A stretch of DNA of 64,000 nt from CBDBIK01 sp965206145 (GCA_965206145.1 CBDBIK010000005.1:310001-374000); one strand, 5' to 3'. Positions 18,694-27,544 are shown, numbered from the stretch's first letter. Notes: a model not told the origin generated them from the letters alone. Made by a program: numbers and translations.

Positions 18694-19943
18694 CCCGAAA
18701 CCGCTTCAGAAAACCTGCGCAGGCCGGACTAACGCGACGCATGCTATTGGCCGGCGGCGCCCTGATCCCCGGCAGTGCCGCTGCCGCCCGCATCGGTGAT
18801 TCCGCACCCGACTGGATGACCGTCCCGGGACGTCCGTTCCGGGAATATGGCAACCCCGCTCCCCAAGAAGCTGACGTGGGTCGCGAGATTCTCCAGCCCT
18901 ACGAGGACATCGCCCCCGGTGCCGGAGTGGCGATGACACCGCTCGAGGAGCTCGAGGGAACCATCACCCCGAACGGCCTTCATTTTGAGAGAAGCCACAA
19001 TGGCGTTCCCGCCATCGACCCGCTCCGTCATGAACTCCTCGTCCATGGCCTCGTCGGGCGCGATCTCTTTTTCTCAACCGGGGACCTACTGCGTTACCCG
19101 ATGGTCTCACGCACATGCTTCATTGAGTGTGCGGGCAACAGCTTCTTCAACTCGAACGCCTTCGCGATCGCCGTGGACCAGCCGTGCGGGATGATCCACG
19201 GGTTGTTCTCCGCATCCGAATGGACTGGGATTCCACTGTCTGCACTCCTCGACGAGACGGGCATCGGCCAGAAGGCGCGATGGATCCTTGCCGAAGGTGC
19301 GGATTCCTCGGCCATGAGCCGCAGCATCCCCCTCGAAAAGTGCCTCGATGACGCCATTCTCGCCCTCTATCAGAACGGTGAGCGCATCCGCCCCGAGCAG
19401 GGCTACCCGATGCGTCTGGTCGTTCCCGGATGGGAGGGCAACCTCAACATCAAGTGGCTACGCCGCATCAAACTCACCGAGGCCCCCACCCACACCCGCG
19501 ACGAGACGTCCAAATACAGCGACCTCCGCCCCGACGGGAAAGCACTACAGTTCACCCTTCCCATGGGTGTGAAGTCCGTCATCACTCGCCCTAGCGGCGG
19601 CCAGCGGATCAAGCCGGGCTACCAGCACGTCTCCGGCGTTGCCTGGTCCGGCCACGGCCGGATCCGTGGAGTCGAGGTCTCGTTCAATTCCGGTGCGAGC
19701 TGGCAACCGGCCTCCCTTGACGGCACGCCGTCCGATTTCGCTCCCGTACGCTTCCGTGCTGACTGGATCTGGGACGGGGCGCAGGCAACCATCCTTTCGC
19801 GGGCACGCGACAGCGCCGGGCACCGCCAGGAAAGCCGGGCCGAGTGGTCGGCACGTTATGCCTACGGGCACCTCTATCACTGCAACGCAACCCAGAGTTG
19901 GAGAGTGAATGCAGATGGGAGCATCAGGAACGTCTACGTCTAG
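18690..19943 (+). CDS. soxC: SoxC-like sulfite/sulfane dehydrogenase, molybdenum cofactor subunit
   Basis: This 417-residue periplasmic protein belongs to the sulfite oxidase family. In the Sox system SoxC, paired with cytochrome SoxD, oxidises the sulfane sulfur bound to SoxYZ. A twin-arginine signal (TRRMLLAGGALIPG) begins near residue 15, fitting Tat export of a folded molybdoenzyme. The molybdenum-ligating cysteine is about C147 in FIECAGNSF. GWEGNLNIKWLRRIKL and the C-terminal dimerisation domain (VSFNSGASW) match SoxC well. It overlaps the SDR upstream by ATGA and the SoxD/NosR fusion downstream by 35 bases. No soxXYZAB genes are in the window, so it may act on sulfite or another substrate rather than in complete thiosulfate oxidation. 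Confidence 0.85.
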   Translation: MTRNRFRKPAQAGLTRRMLLAGGALIPGSAAAARIGDSAPDWMTVPGRPFREYGNPAPQEADVGREILQPYEDIAPGAGVAMTPLEELEGTITPNGLHFERSHNGVPAIDPLRHELLVHGLVGRDLFFSTGDLLRYPMVSRTCFIECAGNSFFNSNAFAIAVDQPCGMIHGLFSASEWTGIPLSALLDETGIGQKARWILAEGADSSAMSRSIPLEKCLDDAILALYQNGERIRPEQGYPMRLVVPGWEGNLNIKWLRRIKLTEAPTHTRDETSKYSDLRPDGKALQFTLPMGVKSVITRPSGGQRIKPGYQHVSGVAWSGHGRIRGVEVSFNSGASWQPASLDGTPSDFAPVRFRADWIWDGAQATILSRARDSAGHRQESRAEWSARYAYGHLYHCNATQSWRVNADGSIRNVYV

Positions 19944-22900
19944 GCGCGGCACCCGCTTTCGCCCGATCGCGTTGGGTTTTGCCCTCACATGCGCGGTGCC
20001 GGCGTTCGCGGAGGAGCCACCCCGACCCAGCTTCGGCCGTGAAGCCTCGCCCGAGATTGTCCGTCAGATGGACATCTCGATTGGGCCTGACGGAGCGACC
20101 CTACCCGAGGGTTCCGGCAATGCCGTGGACGGCGAGGAGGTTTACGCGGAAAAGTGTCTCGTCTGCCATGGAGTCGAAGGCGAGGAAGGCGAGGCCGATA
20201 CGTTGGCCGGGGGGCTGGGTACCCTGAACACCGCCCAACCCGTGCGCACTGTGGGCTCCTACTGGCCCTACGCCACTACGCTATTCGACTACATCCGCCG
20301 TGCGATGCCGATCAACGCGCCGATGTCACTTACCGACGACGAGGCGTACGCCGTAACCGCCTACGTGCTGTGGACCAACCGCGTCGTGCCTCGCGACATG
20401 ATCCTCGATAAAGAATCCCTTCCCATGGTGACAATGCCCAACCAGTCGGGCTTCGTGGACTCTTGGGGACCCCCGTGGAAACGAACCTGGAAGAACTCCG
20501 CTCCTGTCGTTGCCGCCGTGGCCGCCCTGCTGGTCGCGGTAACGGCGGCGATCGCGTTTGCGGATCCCCTGGTCAAGCGGATCCGGCTCTATCGGGTGGT
20601 CCGCGGCGGTCTCCTCACCGCCACTCTCATCGGGCTTGGCGGCTTCCTTGGTGCCCAGCTCGGACTCGTCGAAGTCCGCGATGCCTTCGCCGCTGCCGGG
20701 GCGGCGGAAGGCAACTGGCAGGTGACGCTCTCCAACCCCGCACTCGTCCTCGTTGCAGGCTTCACACTCGTGGGCCTTCTGCTGTGGGGCCGGGGACCAT
20801 TCTGCGGGTGGTTGTGCCCGTTCGGAGCACTGCAGGACTTCGTCCATCGCATCGCCCGGCTTCTCGGAATCCGTCGCCGCGAGCCGTCAGCCCGCGTTCA
20901 CGGTGCACTGCGTCTGGTCAAGTACGGCGTCCTCGCCGCCATTGTCACCGTGGCGGCGCTATCGCCCGCCGCTCTGGGAGCCGCACTCGCCGCCGAGCCT
21001 TTCGAGACAGCCATCGGGAACGCCTTCCAGCAACCTTGGCCGCACATCGCATGGGCTCTCGTCTGCGTGAGCGGGGCAGTCTTCGTCGAGCGCGCCTTCT
21101 GCCGCTACCTGTGCCCGTTCGGTGCCGCACTGGCCATCGGATCACGGATCCGGATGCTCGATTGGCTCCGCCGACGCCGGGCCTGCGGAAGCTCCTGCGA
21201 TCTCTGCGCTCCGGTCTGCCCAACCCGCGCTATTCGCCAGGACGGAAGCATAGATCGCACCGAGTGTATCCATTGCCTGGCCTGCCAACAGGCTTACCAC
21301 GACGCGAATTTCTGCCCAGCCATCGCGGGCGGATCCAGGCGGCGGACCCGACTTTCACAAGCCACGGCTGCGAGTGCCGTAATCTTCGCACTCACCCTCG
21401 GGGGAGCTGCAGGAGATGCCCGCGCCGATATGAACGCCCCCCTCTCCACCCGGATCACCCCAGGCGTGGTTGCCAAGATCTTTCCCGCGGCGGAGGAAAC
21501 CCTCTCGCCCGAAGGCAATCCACCCGCTGCCGAAGTAATCTCGGGCGGGGAGACGATTGGCTGGCTTTTCTCCACCTTCGAGACGGTGGACCCGCGCGGA
21601 TACTCGGGCGAGCCGTTCGACATTATTGTTGGCCTCGACCGCGACGGAAGGATCACCGGATCCACCGTGCTTGAGCTCCACGAGCCGATGGTGGGGCCGA
21701 GCCTGATCCCCCAGACCAAACTGGAGGACCTGTTCAAGGGCCTGCGTAACCTCGACGTCAATCGTCCCGTGCGCTTCTCCGGACGGGGAGTCGACGGCGT
21801 TCGTGGTGCCACCATCAGCGCCACCTTGACCTATAACGCCATCGTCCTTTCGGCACGGAAAATGGCACGAATCCAAGGACTTCTTGGAGATTCTGGCGAC
21901 GAGGGCCCCTACCACCTCGACCTCGACCGTTTCGAGGAACGAAACTGGCAGGACCTCCTTGCGTGGGGCGGAGTCGTGGGGCGTGACTACACCCACGCCG
22001 AACTCGCCGCCGAACTGGGCGGGGAACCGGGTGCCGACCCCGGACGCCTCGCGTTTTCCTTTTATGCGGCACTCGCCACGCCGGCGGACGTCGGGCGCAA
22101 TCTTTTTGGAGGACAATGGCATAACCACCACGTCTCCCAGGTCGGCTACGGCGACAACCTGCTCGCCGTCCTCGGTGCAGGCGATGTTTCCTGGAAGGGG
22201 CGCGCAAAACGGCCTGGAGATCCCTTCGATCGAATCCGCCTCATCCAGGGCGAACGCTCCTTCTCCTTTACCGCAGCAGAAGCACTCACCGCCACCGCCA
22301 TTCGGGCGGAGGGCCGCCCGCTGTTCTCAGAAACCGGTCTGTTCCGGATTCCCAAGGACTGGGGTTTCGATCCTTTGGCCCCCTGGAGCTTCGAAGTCGA
22401 GGTGCGTGACCAGACAGCTCCCGGCCTTGTCCGCGTTGATTACACTCTCCCGCAGGAGCTCGTGGGCGGCGATCCCATTGCTCTCGAGGATGCGGGCTAC
22501 CGCCCGGTACAGACATCTTTCCTGGGCCTTGTCCGCACCAGTGCCCTCGACGGATGGAAAAGGGTCTGGGCGGAACAGGATTTGGCCATTATGGGCCTCG
22601 TAGGTTTGCTCATCCTGCTCACCACCATCCTCGCCATGCAGATCAGGATCTCCGCAAGCAGACGACTTCATCAGATCGTGCGAATCGGGTTCCTCGCCCT
22701 TGTCCTCGTCTGGCTCGGCTGGACCGCGAACGCACAACTCACCATCGTCAACGTGCTCACCTACGGGCAGGCGATATTCACGGGAGGCTGGACAAGCTTC
22801 CTGTACGAACCCCTGATCGTGCTCGTTGCCGGTTATACCGCGGTTTCACTGATCGTCCTCGGGCGGGGCGTCTTCTGTGGCTGGCTGTGCCCATTCGGGG

Positions 22901-23433
22901 CACTCCAGGAACTCCTGGCCCGACTTGCGCGCGCGATTCGGCTTCCGGCGTTCGAGATTCCTGAGACGCTCAATGGCAGGCTGTGGGGCCTCAAGTACGT
23001 GATCCTCGCAGGCCTTATCGCTACCGCCGCAACCCTCGGAATGGGCACAGCGCAGGCACTCGCCGAGGTCGAGCCGTTCAAAACTGCAATCACGGTCCGC
23101 TTCGAGCGCAGCCTCCCTTACGTCGCCTACGCGGTCGTCCTGCTTTTGGCGGGCCTTTTCGTCGAACGCTTCTACTGCCGCTTCCTGTGCCCGTTGGGAG
23201 CTGTGGCCGCAGTTCTCGGGCGTTTGCGTATCTTCAACCACCTTCGGCGGCGACCCGAGTGCGGTAATCCCTGCCGGCTGTGCGAAGCAGCTTGTCCTGT
23301 GGCCGCAATCCCGGAATCGGGAAAAATCAACTTGGACGAATGCTTCCAGTGCCTCGATTGCCAGGTGGAGTACCTCGATGACCGTCGATGCCCGCCGCTC
23401 GTGCAGGACCGTCGCGCCGAGGTCGCGGCCTGA
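19909..23433 (+). CDS. SoxD cytochrome c fused to two NosR/NapH-like Fe-S membrane modules
   Basis: This 1174-residue protein looks like an electron conduit joined to its SoxC partner. A Tat/Sec-like signal (SRRGTRF...AFA) is followed by a SoxD-type cytochrome domain with heme motif CLVCH at 83-87 and the SoxD signature YWPYATTLFDYIRRAMP. Membrane helices then lead to module 1: CGWLCPFGALQ at about 299, CRYLCPFG at 398, and ferredoxin-like cysteines at 426-439 and 453-459. Next comes an NosR-type FMN-binding domain with the flavinylation motif VRGATIS (threonine near 635). Module 2 repeats the pattern: CGWLCPFGALQ at about 990, CRFLCPLG at 1090, CGNPCRLCEAACP from 1118 and CFQCLDC from 1145. 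All cysteine sets are complete. No nosZ is nearby. The modules are known singly; this joined order is unfamiliar to me. Confidence 0.85.
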   Translation: MQMGASGTSTSRRGTRFRPIALGFALTCAVPAFAEEPPRPSFGREASPEIVRQMDISIGPDGATLPEGSGNAVDGEEVYAEKCLVCHGVEGEEGEADTLAGGLGTLNTAQPVRTVGSYWPYATTLFDYIRRAMPINAPMSLTDDEAYAVTAYVLWTNRVVPRDMILDKESLPMVTMPNQSGFVDSWGPPWKRTWKNSAPVVAAVAALLVAVTAAIAFADPLVKRIRLYRVVRGGLLTATLIGLGGFLGAQLGLVEVRDAFAAAGAAEGNWQVTLSNPALVLVAGFTLVGLLLWGRGPFCGWLCPFGALQDFVHRIARLLGIRRREPSARVHGALRLVKYGVLAAIVTVAALSPAALGAALAAEPFETAIGNAFQQPWPHIAWALVCVSGAVFVERAFCRYLCPFGAALAIGSRIRMLDWLRRRRACGSSCDLCAPVCPTRAIRQDGSIDRTECIHCLACQQAYHDANFCPAIAGGSRRRTRLSQATAASAVIFALTLGGAAGDARADMNAPLSTRITPGVVAKIFPAAEETLSPEGNPPAAEVISGGETIGWLFSTFETVDPRGYSGEPFDIIVGLDRDGRITGSTVLELHEPMVGPSLIPQTKLEDLFKGLRNLDVNRPVRFSGRGVDGVRGATISATLTYNAIVLSARKMARIQGLLGDSGDEGPYHLDLDRFEERNWQDLLAWGGVVGRDYTHAELAAELGGEPGADPGRLAFSFYAALATPADVGRNLFGGQWHNHHVSQVGYGDNLLAVLGAGDVSWKGRAKRPGDPFDRIRLIQGERSFSFTAAEALTATAIRAEGRPLFSETGLFRIPKDWGFDPLAPWSFEVEVRDQTAPGLVRVDYTLPQELVGGDPIALEDAGYRPVQTSFLGLVRTSALDGWKRVWAEQDLAIMGLVGLLILLTTILAMQIRISASRRLHQIVRIGFLALVLVWLGWTANAQLTIVNVLTYGQAIFTGGWTSFLYEPLIVLVAGYTAVSLIVLGRGVFCGWLCPFGALQELLARLARAIRLPAFEIPETLNGRLWGLKYVILAGLIATAATLGMGTAQALAEVEPFKTAITVRFERSLPYVAYAVVLLLAGLFVERFYCRFLCPLGAVAAVLGRLRIFNHLRRRPECGNPCRLCEAACPVAAIPESGKINLDECFQCLDCQVEYLDDRRCPPLVQDRRAEVAA

Positions 23434-23491
23434 GCCGCATATCTGCCGCGCAGGCATTCGGGACACCTTCCCGGCCTGATTTCAAAATTCC

Positions 23492-23519
23492 TTGACCTTC
23501 CCTGCCGCTTGCCTACGCT
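23492..23519 (+). promoter_or_regulatory. Candidate xoxF promoter
   Basis: A TTGACC at 23492-23497 and TACGCT at 23514-23519 are separated by 16 bases and resemble sigma-70 -35 and -10 boxes. Transcription would begin near 23526, about 120 bases before the xoxF ATG. This is a pattern match only. Confidence 0.4.
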
Positions 23520-23520
23520 A

Positions 23521-23645
23521 GCGGGCAGGAGGGAGGCCAGCTGGCCGCCCGCCACCGCGAGGTGGTCTCTCTGTCCGCATGGCAGAGAAGGTGGCGTTTT
23601 GTCTCCTACATAATAAGGGTTCAAGAAAGTGGGAGGAAAAACCAC
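23521..23645 (+). promoter_or_regulatory. Structured 5' leader upstream of xoxF
   Basis: Three potential hairpins lie in a row: GCGGGC (23521-23526) with GCCCGC (23547-23552) around a palindromic GGCCAGCTGGCC; CCACC-GCGA-GGTGG at 23552-23565 with a GNRA-type loop; and TCTCTG/CAGAGA around 23566-23590. A GGGAGGAAAA ribosome-binding site precedes the xoxF ATG. The compact fold suggests a cis-acting RNA; I cannot match it to a known riboswitch. Confidence 0.4.
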
Positions 23646-25367
23646 ATGAACTTCACAATGAAGTCGATGGTCCTTGCGATCGGTGCTCTGGTGGGCCTTG
23701 CGTTCACCGGGTCTGCGTTCGCTCAGGGCGTTGATATTCTTGCGGCTCCGAAGCAACAACCGAACTACGTCTCGGATGACATGCTTCTCAATGCCGACAA
23801 GGATCCCATGAACTGGTTGCACTACGGGCGCGATTACGAGAGCACCCGCTACGCACTCCAGTCTCAGATCAACCAAGACAACGTTAAAGACATGACCGCC
23901 CAATGGCACCTGTCGTTCGGCACCCTCGAGGGGCAGGACAGTCAGGCGGTAGTTGTCGATGGCAACGTCTACGTGACTACGTCCTTCAACCGTGTCATCT
24001 CCGCTGACGGAGTGACCGGCGAGATCAAGTGGAAGTACGAGCGCGAACTCCCGGCCGACGTCTACCCGCAGCTCTGCTGCGACGTCGTGAACCGTGGTGT
24101 CGCTCCGTACAAGGACAACGTCTACCTCGCAACGCTCGACGCCCATCTCGTCGCCCTCGACAACGCCACTGGCGAAGTCGTGTTCGACAAGACGGTCGGC
24201 GACTACACCTACGCCGAAACCTTCACGATCATGCCTATGGCACTTGACGGGAAGATCATCATCGGCACGGCAGGCGCCGAGTACGGCGTCCGAGGATGGG
24301 TCCGCGCACTTGACGCCGAGAACGGCGACACCGTGTGGAACACCTACTCGATTCCTGCCGAGGGCGAGGCCAACGTTGACACGTGGGCTGGCGAGTCCTG
24401 GAAGTACGGTGGCGGTTCCGCATGGATTACCGGCTCCTACGATCAGGATCTGCACCTTCTCTACTGGCCGATCGGCAACCCCGGCCCTGACTTCGACCGT
24501 CACGTGCGGCTTGGAGACAACCTGTACTCAAACTCGACCATCGTTCTTGATCCGGACACCGGCGAGATCAAATTCTGGTTCCAGTACACGCCGAACGACC
24601 CGTATGACTACGACGGCGTCAACGAGGTGATTCTCGCTGACATCGACGGCAAGAAGGTTTGGCTCCATGGCGACCGCAACGGCCATCTCTACTCCATCGA
24701 CCGCACCAACGGTCGGTGCAATTGGGTGGTTCCGCTCGGCCGCATCAACTGGACCACGGGCTTCAAGGACAACTGTCGTCCGATCATGGCTTGGGAAGAA
24801 GGCGGCAATCCTGCAATGGACGTCGTCTACGACAGGCGGACGAACGACATCGCTCCTTCACTTGATGGCGGCAAAGAGTGGCACCCGATGGCCTACTCCA
24901 AACGCGTCAATATGGTTTACGTGCCGACTTACAATTTCTCGATGGATCTCCAAGCGAAGAAAATGGAATGGCGGCGCGGCGAGTGGTACCTCGGCGCGAA
25001 GGTCCTCACCTTCAACAAGGGCAACGGTGCCATCAAGGCATACGACGCCTCGACGGGTGAACTCACCTGGATCCGTCCGCACAGCACTCCCGCCACCGGT
25101 GGCATGATGGCCACGGCCGGCGGACTCGTGTTCTACGGCGACGCGGAAGGCTACTTCCACGCAGTCCGCGACGACACCGGCGAGCAGCTCTGGAGCTTCA
25201 ACGTCGGAACGGGTGTCCATGGCAACCCGACCTCCTACACGGTGGACGGCAAGCAGTACGTGACAATCGTTGTCGGTGCTGGCGGTGGCGGAATTTGGAC
25301 GCTGACCTTTGGCGAGTGGTTGCAGAACCACACCAAGGGCGGCGGACTCTTCGCCTTCAGCCTCTAG
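23646..25367 (+). CDS. xoxF: Lanthanide-dependent PQQ methanol dehydrogenase XoxF
   Basis: This periplasmic quinoprotein of 573 residues oxidises methanol (and possibly formaldehyde) using PQQ and a lanthanide ion, passing electrons to cytochrome XoxG. It has a Sec signal ending AFAQG, the eight-bladed propeller tryptophan motifs typical of PQQ dehydrogenases, and the vicinal disulfide ring Cys144-Cys145 in PQLCCDVVNRG. The catalytic region NDPYDYDG carries Asp321 and, two residues on, Asp323. That second aspartate marks lanthanide XoxF and is alanine in calcium MxaF. The ATG at 23646 follows a GGGAGG site. xoxJ and xoxG follow on the same strand after a terminator-like hairpin. Identification is firm. 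Confidence 0.95.
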   Translation: MNFTMKSMVLAIGALVGLAFTGSAFAQGVDILAAPKQQPNYVSDDMLLNADKDPMNWLHYGRDYESTRYALQSQINQDNVKDMTAQWHLSFGTLEGQDSQAVVVDGNVYVTTSFNRVISADGVTGEIKWKYERELPADVYPQLCCDVVNRGVAPYKDNVYLATLDAHLVALDNATGEVVFDKTVGDYTYAETFTIMPMALDGKIIIGTAGAEYGVRGWVRALDAENGDTVWNTYSIPAEGEANVDTWAGESWKYGGGSAWITGSYDQDLHLLYWPIGNPGPDFDRHVRLGDNLYSNSTIVLDPDTGEIKFWFQYTPNDPYDYDGVNEVILADIDGKKVWLHGDRNGHLYSIDRTNGRCNWVVPLGRINWTTGFKDNCRPIMAWEEGGNPAMDVVYDRRTNDIAPSLDGGKEWHPMAYSKRVNMVYVPTYNFSMDLQAKKMEWRRGEWYLGAKVLTFNKGNGAIKAYDASTGELTWIRPHSTPATGGMMATAGGLVFYGDAEGYFHAVRDDTGEQLWSFNVGTGVHGNPTSYTVDGKQYVTIVVGAGGGGIWTLTFGEWLQNHTKGGGLFAFSL

Positions 25368-25383
25368 GCCGACCCAAACCATT

Positions 25384-25416
25384 GGGGAGAGGCGGTTTCC
25401 GCCTCTCCCCTTTTTT
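25384..25416 (+). terminator. Hairpin and T-run after xoxF
   Basis: GGGGAGAGGCGG (25384-25395) pairs with CCGCCTCTCCCC (25399-25410), followed by six T. It is a strong rho-independent terminator. Because xoxJ lies only 30 bases on, it may act as an attenuator that lets xoxF be expressed far above xoxJ and xoxG. Confidence 0.88.
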
Positions 25417-25447
25417 CCTACAACCATTCAACCAACGGGAGATACGG

Positions 25448-26269
25448 GTGAGCAAGCGCTTCATCATTCCCGTAGCCGTTGCCGTCTTTGCCTTCGCAAT
25501 GGGCGCGCACGCCGAGGATTCACTTCAGAAAATTCAAGAACGCGGCAAACTCACCGTCTGCGCCGATCCCTACAACTGGCCACACTCGTCTTCGAGCGAT
25601 TACCCGCGCGGCTTCGATGTGGAGATCTTTGAGCGCATTGCCTCGGCCAACGACCTGCAAATGGACGTCTACTGGTCCGATACCGGCACCCGCGGCGGAT
25701 TGGGACGGGCCATGCGCCACTCGATCTCAAAAGGCCGTTGCGACGTCTTCGCCGGGATCGCCATGATCCCCGACACCATCGACGAGCTCCAAGAAAAGAA
25801 CCTCGTGTTCTCGGACCCTTACGTGGGTCTTGCCTACGTGCCCGTCGTCACTTCCGATCTCAAAGGTGTCAAAACGATTTCCGCGCTCGCCAAACGCGGC
25901 AGAATCGGCGTTTCAATGTCGACCGCCATGGATGGCTATCTCATCGACAACGGCATCGATCGCGCCCTCTACCTCGGCAATCGCCGGGTCCTTGACGGTA
26001 TCGCCAACGGCGAGATCAAGGCTGCCTTCGTCTGGGGTCCTGCTCTTGCTCAGGAAAGTCGTCGCACGCGCAATCAAAATCTTTCCCTGGTTGAAGAGTT
26101 TGAGCCTATTCCCGGGCTTCGCTGGAACGTCGCTGCCGCCATCCCGGGTGACCAGCCTGCACTCATCGAGTTCGTGAACTCGAACCTCTCCAAGTTGCAA
26201 AATGATGGGACCATTGATGGGGTCCTCTCGAACTACAAATTCCCCGCATACAGCCCGTTCAGTGAGTGA
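25448..26269 (+). CDS. xoxJ: XoxJ, periplasmic substrate-binding-like protein
   Basis: This exported protein of 273 residues (signal ending AHAED) has the solute-binding fold of the MoxJ/XoxJ family: RGKLTVCADPYNWPHSS, GFDVEIFERIA, GRCDVFAGIAMIPDT and VFSDPYVGLAYVPV. XoxJ is thought to help activate or mature XoxF, perhaps by loading PQQ. The GTG start at 25448 follows GGGAGA; a longer reading overlaps the terminator and xoxF and is unlikely. It lies between xoxF and xoxG, the standard order. Confidence 0.9.
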   Translation: MSKRFIIPVAVAVFAFAMGAHAEDSLQKIQERGKLTVCADPYNWPHSSSSDYPRGFDVEIFERIASANDLQMDVYWSDTGTRGGLGRAMRHSISKGRCDVFAGIAMIPDTIDELQEKNLVFSDPYVGLAYVPVVTSDLKGVKTISALAKRGRIGVSMSTAMDGYLIDNGIDRALYLGNRRVLDGIANGEIKAAFVWGPALAQESRRTRNQNLSLVEEFEPIPGLRWNVAAAIPGDQPALIEFVNSNLSKLQNDGTIDGVLSNYKFPAYSPFSE

Positions 26270-26300
26270 ACTGCGTACCCCGTTCCAGAAAAGAACAATC

Positions 26301-26768
26301 ATGAAGCTCTGGTACCTTCATCTGAGGTTCCCTGCCGTCGTGCTCGCGGGTTTGGCTTGCACCTTCCTGCTAGCCCAGAACGTCTATGCCGACAGCCATT
26401 ACGGCGGCGAGGACGACATTGAGAACCCCATGGAAGGAAACATGGAGGCGATCGAACACGGCCGTGAGCGCTACAGTGCCCGTTGCGCTTTTTGTCACGG
26501 AAGCCGTGGGATCGGAGCCAAAGGACCATGCCTAAGCTGCGGCAAATTCAAGAAAAGCGGAAGCCGTAACCTCGACATCTTTTCGGTGATTGCCGGCGGC
26601 CTCACCATCGCCGGAAGACCGACCCAGATGGGCGGTTTTTCCCGCACCCTGTCCGACGAAGACATCTGGTCGATCATCTCCTATTTGCGCTGGACGTACA
26701 AGGACCGCAAGGAGAGCGGTGAGTTCGAAGAAAACTACAACGCCGTCCTTGAGGAAAGCAAACGCTAA
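26301..26768 (+). CDS. xoxG: XoxG, c-type cytochrome electron acceptor of XoxF
   Basis: This periplasmic monohaem cytochrome of 155 residues accepts electrons from XoxF. A signal peptide ends at VYADS. The haem site CAFCH is at residues 62-66. The extra pair in GPCLSCGKF, just after, is characteristic of XoxG. The distal part GGFSRTLSDEDIWSIISYLRW contains the class I cytochrome C-terminal helix. The ATG at 26301 lies about 30 bases after xoxJ. Its stop overlaps the convergent VWA gene by a few bases. Confidence 0.9.
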   Translation: MKLWYLHLRFPAVVLAGLACTFLLAQNVYADSHYGGEDDIENPMEGNMEAIEHGRERYSARCAFCHGSRGIGAKGPCLSCGKFKKSGSRNLDIFSVIAGGLTIAGRPTQMGGFSRTLSDEDIWSIISYLRWTYKDRKESGEFEENYNAVLEESKR

Positions 26769-27544
26769 CGCGGGCGTAAGCTCTCTTCCTGGGGCGTTTC
26801 CTCCAAAACGGAAACGCCCTCTACGACAGAAGCAAATACCCGTATTTCGGGTTCGGCCTGTGCGATCGGCTGTCCGATTTCGCGGAGAAGTTTCTGCAGG
26901 ATCGCGGCGGCGAAATCACGGTAATCTTCCGCCACCATGAGAAACGCTCCTGCTCCGCCAATTACACTGTGTTCGAAATAGCCATCCAGGAACGGCTCCT
27001 CGTTCAGGATGGCAAGACCGTTCACGGTCACGCCCTCGCCAATTGCCTCGTCCCGCGAGCCCATCGGATGGACCCCGTTGTTCGCCCTGCCATCGCCTGA
27101 GACATCGATCACCTGGCGGCTTCCCTCATAGCCGTTGGTTTCAAACTGCTCGAGGGAGAAGTTGATCGCACCTGCAATGGAAGTCTGTCCGCCGGGGATG
27201 AGCCTGGGGGCATTGCGCAACGTTCGCGACAGCCGGACCGCATCAGTCTCGGTGCGGATCACGCGCCAGTCAGCGAGCAGTTCCTGCTCCTTGTCATCGG
27301 ACCATTGAACGACCGCCACGGCCAGGCCGATACCCAAGGTGGCGATGGCGTCGAGCACAGCCGAATTACGGAACGCGGCCGCGATTCCGCGCGTCTGCAG
27401 AAGGTATTCCTCCTCGTTCACGCTGGACGAGACATCAATGGCGATAACGAGCTCCAGATCGACCGGCTCGGCCACGACGGGAGGGCAGGCCAAGACCGCC
27501 GCAAGCCCGATAGCCGATGTCCAACTGATGAGTTTTCGAGTCAT
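26765..27544 (-). CDS. Exported VWA-domain protein (DUF1194 family)
   Basis: This periplasmic protein of 259 residues has a signal peptide ending VVAEP and a von Willebrand A domain. The metal-ion site is complete in outline: DVSSSV (DxSxS) near the N-terminus, GGQTSIAGA, and VSGDGRANNG. These match the DUF1194 family, which has no assigned function. The ATG at 27544 overlaps the stop of the HEAT-repeat gene by one base, so the pair are translationally coupled. Its position beside xoxFJG recalls VWA proteins in mxa clusters, but it is a different family and the link is only positional. Confidence 0.82.
   Translation of the reverse strand: MTRKLISWTSAIGLAAVLACPPVVAEPVDLELVIAIDVSSSVNEEEYLLQTRGIAAAFRNSAVLDAIATLGIGLAVAVVQWSDDKEQELLADWRVIRTETDAVRLSRTLRNAPRLIPGGQTSIAGAINFSLEQFETNGYEGSRQVIDVSGDGRANNGVHPMGSRDEAIGEGVTVNGLAILNEEPFLDGYFEHSVIGGAGAFLMVAEDYRDFAAAILQKLLREIGQPIAQAEPEIRVFASVVEGVSVLEETPQEESLRPR

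Noticed and set aside
20463..21674. 403-codon alternative frame, arginine/proline-rich
   Set aside because: Typical high-GC shadow inside the SoxD/NosR fusion.
19909..23433. Two separate genes misread as one
   Set aside because: No stop, start or ribosome-binding site interrupts the frame, and family patterns continue across the junctions without a gap.
23172..24503. 443-codon minus-strand open frame
   Set aside because: It lies opposite the end of the SoxD/NosR fusion and xoxF and is a GC-driven shadow.
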